From contig JANQEN010000082.1 in NCBI GenBank assembly GCA_028278335.1, forward strand, positions 20,102 through 84,101: DNA of 64,000 nt, given 5' to 3'. A program made the position numbers and the translations under genes. Shown in pieces: positions 42,925 to 51,613 of the stretch. This stretch comes from Chitinivibrionales bacterium. GTDB lineage: Bacteria; Fibrobacterota; Chitinivibrionia; Chitinivibrionales; JANQEN01. The notes beneath the pieces were generated by a model. It was not told the DNA's origin. It searched no databases and was given only the letters and a program-made list of their open reading frames with translations. Position 1 is the stretch's first letter; each line of letters begins with the position of its first letter.

Positions 42925-43940
42925 TGGAGGGTAAAGAAAAGGAGCCGCAGTTAAAAACCTATATCATCGATGAAAGTGCCGAGGGTTTTCGACTAGATAT
43001 TTTTGTAAGAGAAAATTACCCGCTCTTTTCGCGGACCAAAACCCAACTCTATATTAATCGAGGACACATTCTCGTAAACAATGAGAAGGTTAAAAAAAGG
43101 GCTCTTCTTAAAAAGGGTGATCAGGTTGAGGTTGATGAATCAGTACTAAAAATGGAAACTGGTAGAGGGCTTGAACCTTGGGACCTTGATCTTGAAGTTC
43201 TCTATGAGGATGAGCATTTTGTTGCTATTAATAAACCCTCCGGGGTTATTGTCCACCCGGGTAATGGCAAATATACGGGAACCCTGGTCAATGCGCTGGT
43301 CTATCACTTTAAAAAATTATCCAAGGGTGGTGATGAACACCGTCCCGGTATTGTGCATCGATTGGATAAGTATACAACGGGAGTCATTTTAGTGGCTAAA
43401 ACCGATAGTGTCCATGATGCCTTTGGCGAGATGTTTTATAGGCGACTCATTCAAAAAACCTATGTGGCTATTTGCATTGGTCAACGCCCATCTCAGAGTG
43501 GTGTTATTAATGAGCCCATGGGTAGATGTAAAAACGATCCCATTCGCTGTTGTGTGCGAGCTGATGGAAAAGATGCCATCACCGAATACGACCTTGTTGC
43601 CCATAAATGTGGTATCTCAGTATTAAAGCTTCATCCCAAAACGGGCAGAACCCATCAAATCCGGGTGCATTGCAGCTATTGCGGATTTCCTATTGCCAAG
43701 GATATACCCTATGGGGGTGATAAAAAGAAGGCTCTTACCATTGAGCCCTTGGAGAGACCCTTTGCCTACAAGATTCTAAAGTGCTTTCCCCACCAGGCTC
43801 TGCATGCACGAAAGATCAATTTTATCCATCCAGTTACTCAGGAGGATGTCACTATTTCTGCACCCTATCCTGAGGATTTTTGTAAAGCGATTGAGTTTTT
43901 TGGTGAGGATTTATCCCTGGAAACCATGAACGCCATTTAA
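42921..43940 (+). CDS. RluA/RluD-family rRNA pseudouridine synthase
   Basis: A 339-residue enzyme with an N-terminal S4-like RNA-binding domain (LDIFVRENYPLFSRTKTQLY) and a pseudouridine synthase domain. The catalytic block is HRPGIVHRLDKYTTGVILVA with Asp in the HRLD motif. NKPSGVIVHP and HPKTGRTHQIRVH are also typical. This is the RluD-like layout, and lspA-rluD is a common gene pair. It overlaps lspA by four bases. The exact uridine target cannot be read from sequence. Confidence 0.92.
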   Translation: MMEGKEKEPQLKTYIIDESAEGFRLDIFVRENYPLFSRTKTQLYINRGHILVNNEKVKKRALLKKGDQVEVDESVLKMETGRGLEPWDLDLEVLYEDEHFVAINKPSGVIVHPGNGKYTGTLVNALVYHFKKLSKGGDEHRPGIVHRLDKYTTGVILVAKTDSVHDAFGEMFYRRLIQKTYVAICIGQRPSQSGVINEPMGRCKNDPIRCCVRADGKDAITEYDLVAHKCGISVLKLHPKTGRTHQIRVHCSYCGFPIAKDIPYGGDKKKALTIEPLERPFAYKILKCFPHQALHARKINFIHPVTQEDVTISAPYPEDFCKAIEFFGEDLSLETMNAI

Positions 43941-43967
43941 TCGCTCTTTGTGGTTGGTATATGTGCT

Positions 43968-45197
43968 TTAATTGCTGGCACAGCAGCGAAGACCGACCTG
44001 CGGCTTTGCTGTTCCACTGAGTCCTGGCGAAATTGTTTGACACTTGGAGAGTGGTCCACCCATAAGATAAGGCTCACCCTGTTTGCCAACCACCCACTCG
44101 AACATATTACCGACCATATCGTAGACTCCAAACTTGCCCACACATTTGTAACGAGCACCAGAAGGCTCGGGCCTCTTTATACCCTCGCGATTGCAGGTCT
44201 CCTTTTGAAGATTAAATCCGTAGGGGTAGGGGTAGTTTTCCAAGCCGCTGCAGGCCCACTGCCACTCCTCTACCGTGCAGAGCCGTTTCCCCTGCTGCTT
44301 GCAAAGGGTCTGCGCCTCTTTGAAGGATACATTACGTTGCGGCATCTGATCCTTTTTATTGGGATATTCATACTTGTCAATACAGACTTTGAAAAATGGC
44401 CTGGTATCTTGACCAGGAGGTAGATCAATAAGGATCATTTGGCCTCGACAAAAAAGAGGTTTTGCATAGGTAGCAATATTGCGTTGATATTCGTCTGCCG
44501 AATGTCTGCGAATCTGGGAAATATTTCTTCGTTCGATTTCCTGAACTAGATTATTGAGTGTTCTCACTTTGATACTCTCTGGCGAGTCGCTGATAATTGT
44601 ACCTATGGTAAGCAGGGGAGGGAGTTTTTGGCCATACTCACCGGTCTCTGAGTTGTTTACATATATTGAGTCAAAGGGACCCATGGGAACACTTTTTGTA
44701 ACCTTCGGTTTCTTTTTCTTAGCAACATGGGTTGTGATGGTGGTGATGATATCCTTTGAAATAGGGATTACAGAACCGGTCACATTGAGTTGTACCGTCT
44801 CGGTGTCAATCGCAGAGACCACTCCCTTAAACTTGGTACCACTGGTTATTTGTACTATAATTGTGTCAACCGATTGCCCGCGATGGAGCAGCTCTAAAAA
44901 GGTAAGAACCTGGGGACCACTGGATTTGGTCGTTTTCTTAGTCATTTTTGGTTTTGGGGCTGAGAGCATGGTGTATCTGCTAATAAGACTAAAGTTAAAG
45001 GTGTATGGTTTTCCTGCACAGTCAATAATGAGCGAGGTGTCGGTTTTTGACTCAATAATACCCTCTAAGAGATCACCCGTGTAGAGCTCCATTTTGTAAA
45101 TGCCGCCCACCTGAATGCTTGATGAGTCAATCGCACTAATTGCAGTAACTAACACTGTAAGTAAAATCACCAATGAAAAAAGAGACCGTTGTTGCAT
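43968..45197 (-). CDS. Secreted FGE-sulfatase/SUMF1-like domain protein
   Basis: About 409 residues starting at the ATG at 45197, where MQQRSLFSLVILLTVLVTAIS forms a signal peptide; an in-frame ATG at 45257 gives a poorer start. Residues 40-260 contain repeated small beta-strands (GGIYKMELYTGDLLEGIIES and TKFKGVVSAIDTETVQL) that resemble Sm/PATAN-like barrels. The C-terminal about 140 residues match the formylglycine-generating-enzyme family (CIDKYEYPN, GKRLCTVEEWQWAC, VYDMVGNMFEWV, VGLRCC). Activity as FGE is doubtful; most such proteins are binding or structural modules. Confidence 0.8.
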   Translation of the reverse strand: MQQRSLFSLVILLTVLVTAISAIDSSSIQVGGIYKMELYTGDLLEGIIESKTDTSLIIDCAGKPYTFNFSLISRYTMLSAPKPKMTKKTTKSSGPQVLTFLELLHRGQSVDTIIVQITSGTKFKGVVSAIDTETVQLNVTGSVIPISKDIITTITTHVAKKKKPKVTKSVPMGPFDSIYVNNSETGEYGQKLPPLLTIGTIISDSPESIKVRTLNNLVQEIERRNISQIRRHSADEYQRNIATYAKPLFCRGQMILIDLPPGQDTRPFFKVCIDKYEYPNKKDQMPQRNVSFKEAQTLCKQQGKRLCTVEEWQWACSGLENYPYPYGFNLQKETCNREGIKRPEPSGARYKCVGKFGVYDMVGNMFEWVVGKQGEPYLMGGPLSKCQTISPGLSGTAKPQVGLRCCASN

Positions 45198-45328
45198 AGA
45201 AACCATTCCTCTCTTTATAAACGTTTTGTTTGTAGAATGGGTTGTTATGTATTGCATTTATCTACTAAACTAAGATATTCTATGTTAAAAATATAATTTT
45301 GGTGTAAAAAATAAATATATGGAATTGA

Positions 45329-46831
45329 TTAATTACTTTTCTTCTCATAGATAAAGTTTGGAAGAAAGAAGATTGCCACCATCCCTGGAAGGGAGATAAG
45401 AAAGCTAAAGCCAAAATAGTAGCCATAACCAAACCAGCTGCAAAGAAATCCACCTAGCACACCGACAAACACACCACTGATATTCATAAGGCCGGTACCA
45501 ATTGCATAGTGGGCAGCCTTAAACTGCTTCAGGCAGAGTCGCATTAAAAAGGTCATGAGTACAGCAGTTCCCAAGCCCCCGGCAAATTGATCAAAGCCGT
45601 GCACACCGGCAATAACAAGTAAATTCTCAACGCCAATGGATTGCGGCGATGAAACACCGGTGTTTTGCTGAGTAAATTGGTTCAAATAGAGCGCTACAAT
45701 CATATAGAGCACATTGGTCAGGTTTTGTAAAAGCAAGAAGGGCCAAATAACCCTTCGCAAAGAGTATCGTGAGATCATCCAACCACCGAGCATAGCGCCA
45801 CCAATAGAGCAAGGCAGCCCAACAGCAGAGGAGAGCCAACCATAGTGAACTTTAATACCAAGATCCACAAAAAAGGGTGCTACCATTGTGGAGAGCATAA
45901 ACTCTCCTGTCCGCATAAAAATGATAACAAAGAGAATTACGCCGATCTTTTCTCTGTCAATAAAGGTGAAAAAGGCCTTTGAATAGAAGGAGTCTGGATT
46001 TTTTGCAATGGCTTTTTTTATAAGATCTCTAAATACAATGAGCAGTGCCAGTGATAGAAAAAGGAGAGCAGCGATCCAATGGGAAAACCAAATCTTTTTT
46101 AAAATAGGGGTTTGCGCTACTAAAGATTTATAAAAGGCTGATTGGTAGAATAGTCGAATAGCAACGATGAGGAGAGCCAAACCGGTGGTTCCAAGCAATA
46201 CAATCCTATTTTTAAAGAGACCCAGCATACCTTTAGGAGAGAACCTCTGTTGCTCAGGGTTTGGCAAAAAAAGTGTGTGATACACAAAGAAAAGCCCAAA
46301 AATTATGGCAGCCACAAAAAAGGCAAGCGCCCAAGAGGTTGTCGTGCCAATAGTGGCAATAAGGCCGGTGCCAGTAATCATGGCTATTCTGTAGGCCATG
46401 ACCCGATAACCAACAAACTTTGCCTGACCTTCGGTGTCTAAGGCTTCCATATAAAAACCATCAATAGCAGTGTCATGGGTTGCGGCAAAGAATGATCCAA
46501 TAAAGAATAGTATACCGATTGCCTGGGGACCCCAGGAGAGCGGTGCAAAGAGACCGGCAAGAAGCATGACACCAATAAGGATACCCTGCATCTGCAAGAG
46601 CCAGTATCGTTTTGTGCCGAATCGGTCAATGTGGGGACTCCAGAGAAACTTCAGGATCCAGGGGAGACCAAAGAGAGAAGTTAATCCAATCGACTCTAAG
46701 CGAAGTCCCAGGTCACGCAAAAAAAGTGAGGAAATCTGGCGAATAATCGTATAGGGAAAACCTTCGGTAAAATAGGTGGTGAAGGTCCAAATGTAGGGTG
46801 TGTTTATTCGTTTTGTTTGAGAAGGCTCCAT
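45329..46831 (-). CDS. MFS transporter, AmpG/PAT-like
   Basis: About 500 residues from the ATG at 46831, with twelve membrane segments of the major facilitator superfamily. FTTYFTEGFPYTIIRQ near the start, GLPWILKFLWSPHIDRFG after the second helix and DTAIDGFYMEAL resemble the AmpG/acetyl-CoA-transporter (PAT) group, where the loop between helices 2 and 3 is similar. AmpG imports muropeptides for recycling, and this may be the role. A GTG form 22 codons longer at 46897 is also open, but the ATG better fits the transporter N-terminus. Confidence 0.75.
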   Translation of the reverse strand: MEPSQTKRINTPYIWTFTTYFTEGFPYTIIRQISSLFLRDLGLRLESIGLTSLFGLPWILKFLWSPHIDRFGTKRYWLLQMQGILIGVMLLAGLFAPLSWGPQAIGILFFIGSFFAATHDTAIDGFYMEALDTEGQAKFVGYRVMAYRIAMITGTGLIATIGTTTSWALAFFVAAIIFGLFFVYHTLFLPNPEQQRFSPKGMLGLFKNRIVLLGTTGLALLIVAIRLFYQSAFYKSLVAQTPILKKIWFSHWIAALLFLSLALLIVFRDLIKKAIAKNPDSFYSKAFFTFIDREKIGVILFVIIFMRTGEFMLSTMVAPFFVDLGIKVHYGWLSSAVGLPCSIGGAMLGGWMISRYSLRRVIWPFLLLQNLTNVLYMIVALYLNQFTQQNTGVSSPQSIGVENLLVIAGVHGFDQFAGGLGTAVLMTFLMRLCLKQFKAAHYAIGTGLMNISGVFVGVLGGFLCSWFGYGYYFGFSFLISLPGMVAIFFLPNFIYEKKSN

Positions 46832-46989
46832 TGATCTGTTTCTGACGCGATTGAGTGAAAATTGAGTATCTCGATTATAGAATAAGTCCTGTTTCACAGG
46901 GCTATAATTTAATAAAATACTCTTTGGAAAAACTTCTGTTTAGGTACTATTTTTTAATACTGTTTTTTAATTAACAAAAAGGAGTAATA

Positions 46990-47562
46990 ATGGCAGGAAA
47001 AAACGTGGTGATGTTTGGCCCTCCCGGTGCGGGAAAAGGAACTCAGGCAGCTCGATTGGTAGAACTCATTTCAGTTCCTCATATCTCAACCGGTGACATG
47101 TTTCGCTATCATATTAAAAATGGCACAGACCTTGGGAAGACCGCTCAGGAGTACTCAAACCAGGGAAAACTTGTTCCCGATGATGTTACTATTGCCATGG
47201 TAAAGGAGCGTTTGGGACGGGATGATGTGAAGGGTGGTTTTATGCTTGATGGGTTCCCCCGCAGTGTGCCGCAAGCCGAGGCCCTCAATGGTATGTTGCA
47301 GGAGTATGGCATGCCCTTGGATCATGTGGTAAATATCTCAGTTTCCGATGATGAAATTAGATCACGCTTAGCAAAAAGAGCCTCTATTGAAGGTCGTGCC
47401 GATGATGCAGATCCTGCTGTGATTCAAAATAGAATTGACACCTACAAAAGTCAGAGTGAGCCCTGTCTTGGTTTTTATGAAGAGCAGGGAACTTTAAGAA
47501 ACATTGATGGTATTGGTACCATTGACGAAGTCTTTGCACGAATAGAAAAGGTGTTTCAATAG
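46990..47562 (+). CDS. adk: Adenylate kinase, short-LID form
   Basis: A 190-residue enzyme that interconverts ATP, ADP and AMP. The P-loop is FGPPGAGKGTQAARL, the AMP-binding motif is STGDMFRYHI, and FMLDGFPRSVPQAEAL carries the conserved Asp-Gly-Phe-Pro-Arg segment. The LID is short (RASIEGRADDADPAVIQNRI) and lacks the zinc-binding Cys set, as in several other phyla. AAGGAG stands six bases before the ATG. A strong terminator follows 37 bp after the stop, so it is a single-gene unit. Confidence 0.96.
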   Translation: MAGKNVVMFGPPGAGKGTQAARLVELISVPHISTGDMFRYHIKNGTDLGKTAQEYSNQGKLVPDDVTIAMVKERLGRDDVKGGFMLDGFPRSVPQAEALNGMLQEYGMPLDHVVNISVSDDEIRSRLAKRASIEGRADDADPAVIQNRIDTYKSQSEPCLGFYEEQGTLRNIDGIGTIDEVFARIEKVFQ

Positions 47563-47598
47563 ATTAAAATTATTTTGCTTCACAGGGTATCGTGAAGG

Positions 47599-47634
47599 AG
47601 CACCAGAACCTTTATAAGGTTTTGGTGCTTTTTT
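47599..47634 (+). terminator. Rho-independent terminator after adk
   Basis: AGCACCAGAACCT (47599-47611) pairs with AGGTTTTGGTGCT (47617-47629) around a five-base loop, followed by six T residues (47629-47634). It is the only transcription terminator in the 470-bp gap after adk. Confidence 0.85.
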
Positions 47635-47652
47635 GTTAGAAATTAATCAGTC

Positions 47653-48012
47653 TAAAATCAGAACCGCAGATGTACACAGATGATTGGATTTCACAGATTG
47701 AAAAGGTAGAGAATGTGGACTTAATTAATATCACCAAATGATCAGTGAAATTACTAATAAAAGATAGGTGGTATAAAATCAGAACCGCAGATGTACACAG
47801 ATGTTTGGATTCCACAGATTGATAAGGTGAAGAATAATTACCTGATCAAAATCACTATATAATCAGCATAATAATCAAAAAAAATATATGGTAGAAAAGT
47901 AGGATTGCAGGTATATACTGATAATTGGATTTCACAGATTGGTAGTGTGAAGAATGTATATTTAATCTGTGTCATCATATAATCTGAGATAATCTGTGGT
48001 TCAGATACTGTT
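47653..48012. repeat. Three imperfect direct repeats of about 120 bp
   Basis: Units start at about 47653, 47774 and 47894. The first two share TAAAATCAGAACCGCAGATG and the segment GGATT-C-ACAGATTG; the third is more diverged (GGATTGCAGG for the start, then AATTGGATTTCACAGATTGG). The last unit runs into TAATCTGTGGTTCAGATAC just before the GxxExxY start. Related repeats are known in front of such genes. No reading frame spans them. Confidence 0.85.
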
Positions 48013-48032
48013 TTTCGCAGGTACAACTGTCT

Positions 48033-48419
48033 ATGGCTGTGTATAAATACTCCGACCTTACCCACACCATTATTGGCTGCTCAATGAGGGTTCACAATAC
48101 TCTTGGTAATGGATTTCAAGAAGTCATCTATCAACGTGCTCTCGCCTTAGAATTAAAAAAAGCAGGAATGACATTTCAACGTGAGCAGGAGATGCCAATA
48201 TTTTATGATAACTATGAAATAGGGACTCGACGAGTGGATTTTCTCATTGAAAAAGTTGTGATGGTTGAATTAAAGGCATTAGTAAAACTTGAAGAGGTTC
48301 ATTGGGCACAAGCCATTAATTACCTTGAAGCATTTAATCTTGAAATTGGCTTGCTTATTAACTTTGGGGCTAAAAGGCTAGAGTTTAAAAGATTCATAAG
48401 TGGAAGCAGTTCGTCCTAA
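48033..48419 (+). CDS. GxxExxY family protein (PD-(D/E)XK nuclease-like fold)
   Basis: A 128-residue protein with the family signature GFQEVIYQ (G-x-x-E-x-x-Y) after HNTLGN. The nuclease-like core is RRVDFLIEKVVMVELKAL, where Asp and Glu-x-Lys match the D-ExK arrangement. GLLINFGAKRLEFKRF is the usual C-terminal strand pair. The family is widespread, of unknown role, and often embedded in repeats, which is true here. It is not obviously co-transcribed with other genes. Confidence 0.92.
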   Translation: MAVYKYSDLTHTIIGCSMRVHNTLGNGFQEVIYQRALALELKKAGMTFQREQEMPIFYDNYEIGTRRVDFLIEKVVMVELKALVKLEEVHWAQAINYLEAFNLEIGLLINFGAKRLEFKRFISGSSSS

Positions 48420-48533
48420 TCTATCATGCTTATTCTGTATTTTAATGAGGTCATCAATTAACAAAATGAAAGAGATGTTAGCTTAAAAACGAATGTAATT
48501 AGGCTAAAGCCTGTAAATTGCGCAGGTAATTAT

Positions 48534-48809
48534 GTGCATGAGCAACTGGTGCCTGTGCCTGTTTGGGGGATAGCTGTGCATGACGGGGTGGAGGCCATAT
48601 TTGACGCCAGTTTAGCTGTGCATGACGCGAGGATGGCCGTATTTGACGGAGGGATAGGTGTGTTTGACGCATGGTTGGGTGTGCTTAACATCAAGATGCC
48701 TATAAATCTCATTGGTATGTTAGAAATAAAAAAAATTGGGCGTTACCCTGCTCTGTGGGGTCGCCGTGGTTTCCCGATAAATCGGGATTTGAATTTATCA
48801 GTTTTATAG
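48534..48809 (+). CDS. Possible small heptapeptide-repeat protein, coding status doubtful
   Basis: A GTG at 48534 opens a 91-codon frame whose residues 12-53 are six heptapeptide units of the form x-x-[AG]-[VI]-[HFL]-[DN]-x (GIAVHDG, VEAIFDA, SLAVHDA, RMAVFDG, GIGVFDA, WLGVLNI). The later part crosses a repetitive element and is unlikely to be coding. The opposite strand is also open over the repeats. There is no good ribosome-binding site. Repetition could reflect a selected beta-strand protein or simple tandem duplication. Confidence 0.3.
   Translation: MHEQLVPVPVWGIAVHDGVEAIFDASLAVHDARMAVFDGGIGVFDAWLGVLNIKMPINLIGMLEIKKIGRYPALWGRRGFPINRDLNLSVL
48567..48692. repeat. Six-unit 21-bp tandem repeat
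   Basis: Units begin at 48567, 48588, 48609, 48630, 48651 and 48672. The best-preserved positions encode G/A-V/I-H/F-D. Units 1 and 3 share GCTGTGCATGACG, and units 2, 4 and 5 share TTTGACG. The exact multiple of three and conservation of a codon pattern are the only hints of coding selection. Confidence 0.8.
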
Positions 48810-48885
48810 TACCAACAAGGCTTTCCCCTGGTCGGTCCTCGCTCTGCTCGGACTGGCCTATGGCCACCTTCCACCTGGCTAACGC
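48738..48885. repeat. Palindromic dispersed-repeat-like element
   Basis: The element starts GGGCGTTACCC and ends GGCTAACGC, with GCGTTA (48740-48745) and TAACGC (48880-48885) as inverted ends. Inside is CCCGAT-AA-ATCGGG (48773-48786), a perfect hairpin, and a GC-richer body unlike its surroundings. Elements beginning GGGCGTT and ending AACGC are common in Bacteroidota-type genomes. Confidence 0.55.
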
Positions 48886-49194
48886 AAAAAAATTAAGAAT
48901 AGTCCAAAATCAAATTTCGAAAGATCAAGGAGGTTTTTCAACCCCTTCAATCGCACCGTATAGATATTTGGGAAACGCGAAGATCTGTTCGAGCCCAAAG
49001 GGCGAGTTATCGAGCGACCAAATAGCTATACGATAAGGGCGATTGCGGGGCGGCATTTTTGGCTCACCTTTTTTTGCTGCAGAAAAAAGGTGAGGCGCTT
49101 GCCAGTGCGCGAACTGGCGATCTTAAATATCTTTTTGCTATTTTAATAGAATCATTTCGAGCTCAGCGACACACCTCGGAACTGGCGCTGGTAA

Positions 49195-49224
49195 AGGTTT
49201 GAAGCGAGGGGTGTCAACCCCACC
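49195..49224. repeat. 30-bp direct repeat, left copy
   Basis: An exact 30-bp match to 50630-50659. It starts AGGTTTGAAGCGAGG and ends with GGGGT-GTCA-ACCCC plus three bases, a 5-bp hairpin. It lies 34 bp beyond the stop of the GH16 gene. The pair brackets that gene. Confidence 0.85.
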
Positions 49225-49257
49225 CAGAAACATAAAAATAAACAATAAATAAAAAGA

Positions 49258-50373
49258 CTATTTGAGATAAAACCTTCTCATAATAGCCTCGTTACCAACC
49301 TGAAATAGCAGAGCATAGATTCCTGTGGACATGCTTTGACTGCCCTTTGATAGCACTAGTGAGTGCTGGCCTGCTTTGCTAAAGGATGTGGCCTTCTGAG
49401 AAATCTTTTTTCCTGTTATGGTATACAGTGTAGCTGAAACAGCATCAGCGCGGGGAATGAAAAAGCTTAGGCTCACGCTTCTTTTGTGGGGGGTGCAGAT
49501 AATGTTTACATTATAGTTGTTGTTTTCATTTTTTAAGTGGTTCTCTTGGATGGGTACATTTTTTTGATACACTCGAACATAATCAATGTGCATGCGTACG
49601 GGGAAAATGGTGGTGTCAACACCCTGTTGTCCGCCCCAACTTCCACCCACGGCAATGTTGAGGAGTAGGTGAAACCGTTTGTCAAAGGGCCATTTTGTAT
49701 ATCCGGCACCCGCATTTGCAAAGGTAAATATCTTTTCACTATTGGCATAGAACTCAGCGCGATCCTCTTGCCACTCCATTGAATAGATAAAAAAGTTTTG
49801 TAAGGGATTGTTAAGGACTTTATTTGCTCCCTGCTGGGTACCATGCATATGGTTGTAGGCTTCTGTATGTACGCAAAAGTGCACGCGCCCCGGATCGTAG
49901 CCAACGTGTTCCATAATGTCAAGTTCCCCGCTTTTGGGCCAAATGCCGTAAGCATTATCCGTGGGAAGCATCCAGATTGCCGGCCAAGTACCCCTACCAC
50001 CGGGGAGTTTTGCTTTGACCTCTACCTTGCAGTAACGCCAATCGCCTTTGTGGATGGTCCTGAGACGGGCGGAGGTAAAGTTTCGTTCTTGCCCATCACC
50101 GGGGTAGGACCATTTCTCTTTTCGTGCTTCGATAATAAGGTGGCCCTGCTCAACCCAGGCGTTTCTCTTTTCGGCGGGGGTATAATTCTGTAGTTCCTTG
50201 TTACCCCAATCCCAGGCGTTTCCTTCAACATCAAAGCTCCACTTTGTTGAATCAGGCACACCCGTATAATCAAACTCATCGGACCAAACAAGGGTCCAAT
50301 CTTGAGCAAAGGTAAATGAACAGATACAGAACAGGAGAATCGAGAGATTTGTTATTGGTTTAATCATACTCAT
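49258..50373 (-). CDS. Secreted GH16 endo-beta-glucanase (laminarinase-like) with C-terminal sorting module
   Basis: About 371 residues with a signal peptide (MIKPITNLSILLFCICSFTF). The GH16 domain (residues about 25-270) begins WTLVWSDEFDYTGVPDSTKW, has the catalytic block SGELDIMEHVGYDPGRVHF (nucleophile and acid/base Glu in E-L-D-I-M-E), and GTWPAIWMLP and FDKRFHLLLNIAVGGSWGG typical of laminarinases/lichenases. The C-terminal about 70 residues, ending STGIYALLFQVGNEAIMRRF, resemble a type IX sorting domain. The start is uncertain: ATG at 50373 or 50367, or GTG at 50394. A perfect 30-bp repeat flanks the gene. Confidence 0.9.
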   Translation of the reverse strand: MSMIKPITNLSILLFCICSFTFAQDWTLVWSDEFDYTGVPDSTKWSFDVEGNAWDWGNKELQNYTPAEKRNAWVEQGHLIIEARKEKWSYPGDGQERNFTSARLRTIHKGDWRYCKVEVKAKLPGGRGTWPAIWMLPTDNAYGIWPKSGELDIMEHVGYDPGRVHFCVHTEAYNHMHGTQQGANKVLNNPLQNFFIYSMEWQEDRAEFYANSEKIFTFANAGAGYTKWPFDKRFHLLLNIAVGGSWGGQQGVDTTIFPVRMHIDYVRVYQKNVPIQENHLKNENNNYNVNIICTPHKRSVSLSFFIPRADAVSATLYTITGKKISQKATSFSKAGQHSLVLSKGSQSMSTGIYALLFQVGNEAIMRRFYLK

Positions 50374-50535
50374 AGAAATAATAATAAATTGCACTATAAC
50401 GCGAAAAAAAATTAAAAAACTTTAGGTGAAAGGAATTGCATTATAGAAGGGAACCCTTTTATTAATAAACATCATCAGTTGCTCATCATTTACAAAATCA
50501 CATTAAGAGTTAACCCAGCGGGGTAGCGGAAAAGA

Positions 50536-50630
50536 TGTACCGCAGTGTGAGATATTGCTGTTAGAGAAATGGGGATAAGCGTCTAGTGCATACCCATTTC
50601 TCGTTACAGCAAAACGAGCAGGGAGGTACA
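50536..50630. repeat. Imperfect long palindrome (hairpin)
   Basis: GCTGTTAGAGAAATGGG (50557-50573) pairs with CCCATTTCTCGTTACAGC (50593-50610) with one bulge and a 19-base loop. TGTACC (50536-50541) and GGTACA (50625-50630) form outer ends. The end abuts the right copy of the 30-bp direct repeat, so the two may be one repetitive element. Confidence 0.6.
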
Positions 50631-50659
50631 GGTTTGAAGCGAGGGGTGTCAACCCCACC
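50630..50659. repeat. 30-bp direct repeat, right copy
   Basis: Identical over 30 bases to 49195-49224 and in the same orientation, 1,435 bp away, with the GH16 gene between the copies. It includes GGGGT-GTCA-ACCCC. It begins at the last base of the imperfect palindrome 50536-50630 and lies 24 bp after the membrane-protein stop. Confidence 0.85.
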
Positions 50660-50683
50660 TAACATCAGGATATAATTATGTTT

Positions 50684-51517
50684 TTATATGAAAAAATTCT
50701 TATAAATTATCCCGCAAAAGAGAAAAACAATAAGACTACACAATGAGGTAATCCCATAAATTCCTTTAAGGTCTATGTTGGGATATTGATAAACAGAAGA
50801 GTCGCTTTTTATTGTAAGGATAATAAAAAAGAAGAGTCGAGTAATCCCATCATTTAACAGGGGAAATGAAATTGAAACAACAAGCCAGGCAAAGGTGGTA
50901 ATTGGCGAGAGCTCCCAGATGGTAAGTGCTACCACGGCGTTTACTAAAGCCATAATGATAATTGAGTACCCTAAATAGGGAAGCAAGAAAAATGTTTTCT
51001 CTTTTGTCTGTTCCTTTATATAGGCCTTAGTCTTAAAGTGTTCCAATTTATTTGTGTTTAAAAGATCTTTTTTACCATGGGCAACCAACTGTTGTTTGAG
51101 TATGTCAATCAGGGTTGAACAATTTTTAAGATAGAGTGGAATGCGTAGAATAGTGTCTTTCGTTGCAACCCTGCCAAAGCCAATACCTGGTAAGAGCCAA
51201 ATAAACTGACAGGAGCGTATTTCATCATAGGGAAGTACGACTGTTCGCCGGGGAGTTTTTTTGCCAATCCCCTTTTCGTTGAGGACATATACTGCTCTTA
51301 AGACTTGAGTTATCACGATGTCAACTAGCTGCGCACAAAGAAGAATGGTAATACTGATGTAGAGTGCCAATCGAATGAATTGAGAGTAGAAAAGGGGAAG
51401 CTCAATACTAAAAAGAAAGGCAATGATCCACCCACATACCAAAGAATAGTATGAAAGTGAATAGAGAAGCACTTTTAGTTTTTTCAGGTATGGTTGCGCA
51501 GTGAATATCTGTTCCAC
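50684..51517 (-). CDS. Membrane protein with possible PH-like domain, unknown function
   Basis: A 277-residue protein with four or five hydrophobic segments in two clusters (residues about 20-75 and 180-275). The part between contains VLPYDEIRSCQFIWLLPG and ILRIPLYLKNCSTLIDIL, which recall bacterial PH-like (bPH2) domains, but the match is weak. Otherwise no family is recognised. It is transcribed away from the large sensor gene, with a 258-bp divergent gap, and may share control with it. Confidence 0.5.
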   Translation of the reverse strand: MEQIFTAQPYLKKLKVLLYSLSYYSLVCGWIIAFLFSIELPLFYSQFIRLALYISITILLCAQLVDIVITQVLRAVYVLNEKGIGKKTPRRTVVLPYDEIRSCQFIWLLPGIGFGRVATKDTILRIPLYLKNCSTLIDILKQQLVAHGKKDLLNTNKLEHFKTKAYIKEQTKEKTFFLLPYLGYSIIIMALVNAVVALTIWELSPITTFAWLVVSISFPLLNDGITRLFFFIILTIKSDSSVYQYPNIDLKGIYGITSLCSLIVFLFCGIIYKNFFI

Positions 51518-51613
51518 AATACTTCTTTGCTAATACATAAAAGGTTTGTCTATGAACAAACTTATTGCATGAGATTTAAGTTGAAACACTAGCCAAGTAA
51601 CAGGGTAATATCA

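Larger units (their letters stand above)
48420..49257. other. Gene-poor, repeat-rich stretch before the GH16 gene
   Basis: About 840 bp with a six-unit 21-bp tandem repeat (48567-48692), a palindromic dispersed-type element (48738-48885), and one copy of a 30-bp direct repeat (49195-49224). Parts resemble short repetitive sequences seen in other genomes of this type. There is one possible small frame (48534-48809). I see no tRNA, rRNA or clear promoter. Confidence 0.6.
50374..50683. other. Intergenic region between the GH16 and membrane-protein genes
   Basis: About 310 bp that includes the upstream region of the GH16 gene, an imperfect palindrome (50536-50630) and the right copy of the 30-bp repeat (50630-50659). 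I see no gene and no clear promoter. Confidence 0.6.

Noticed and set aside
48530..48712. 60-residue minus-strand frame across the 21-bp repeats
   Set aside because: It is open because the tandem repeat is a multiple of three; composition (Ser/Thr/Pro/Ala) looks like an antisense shadow and there is no start signal.
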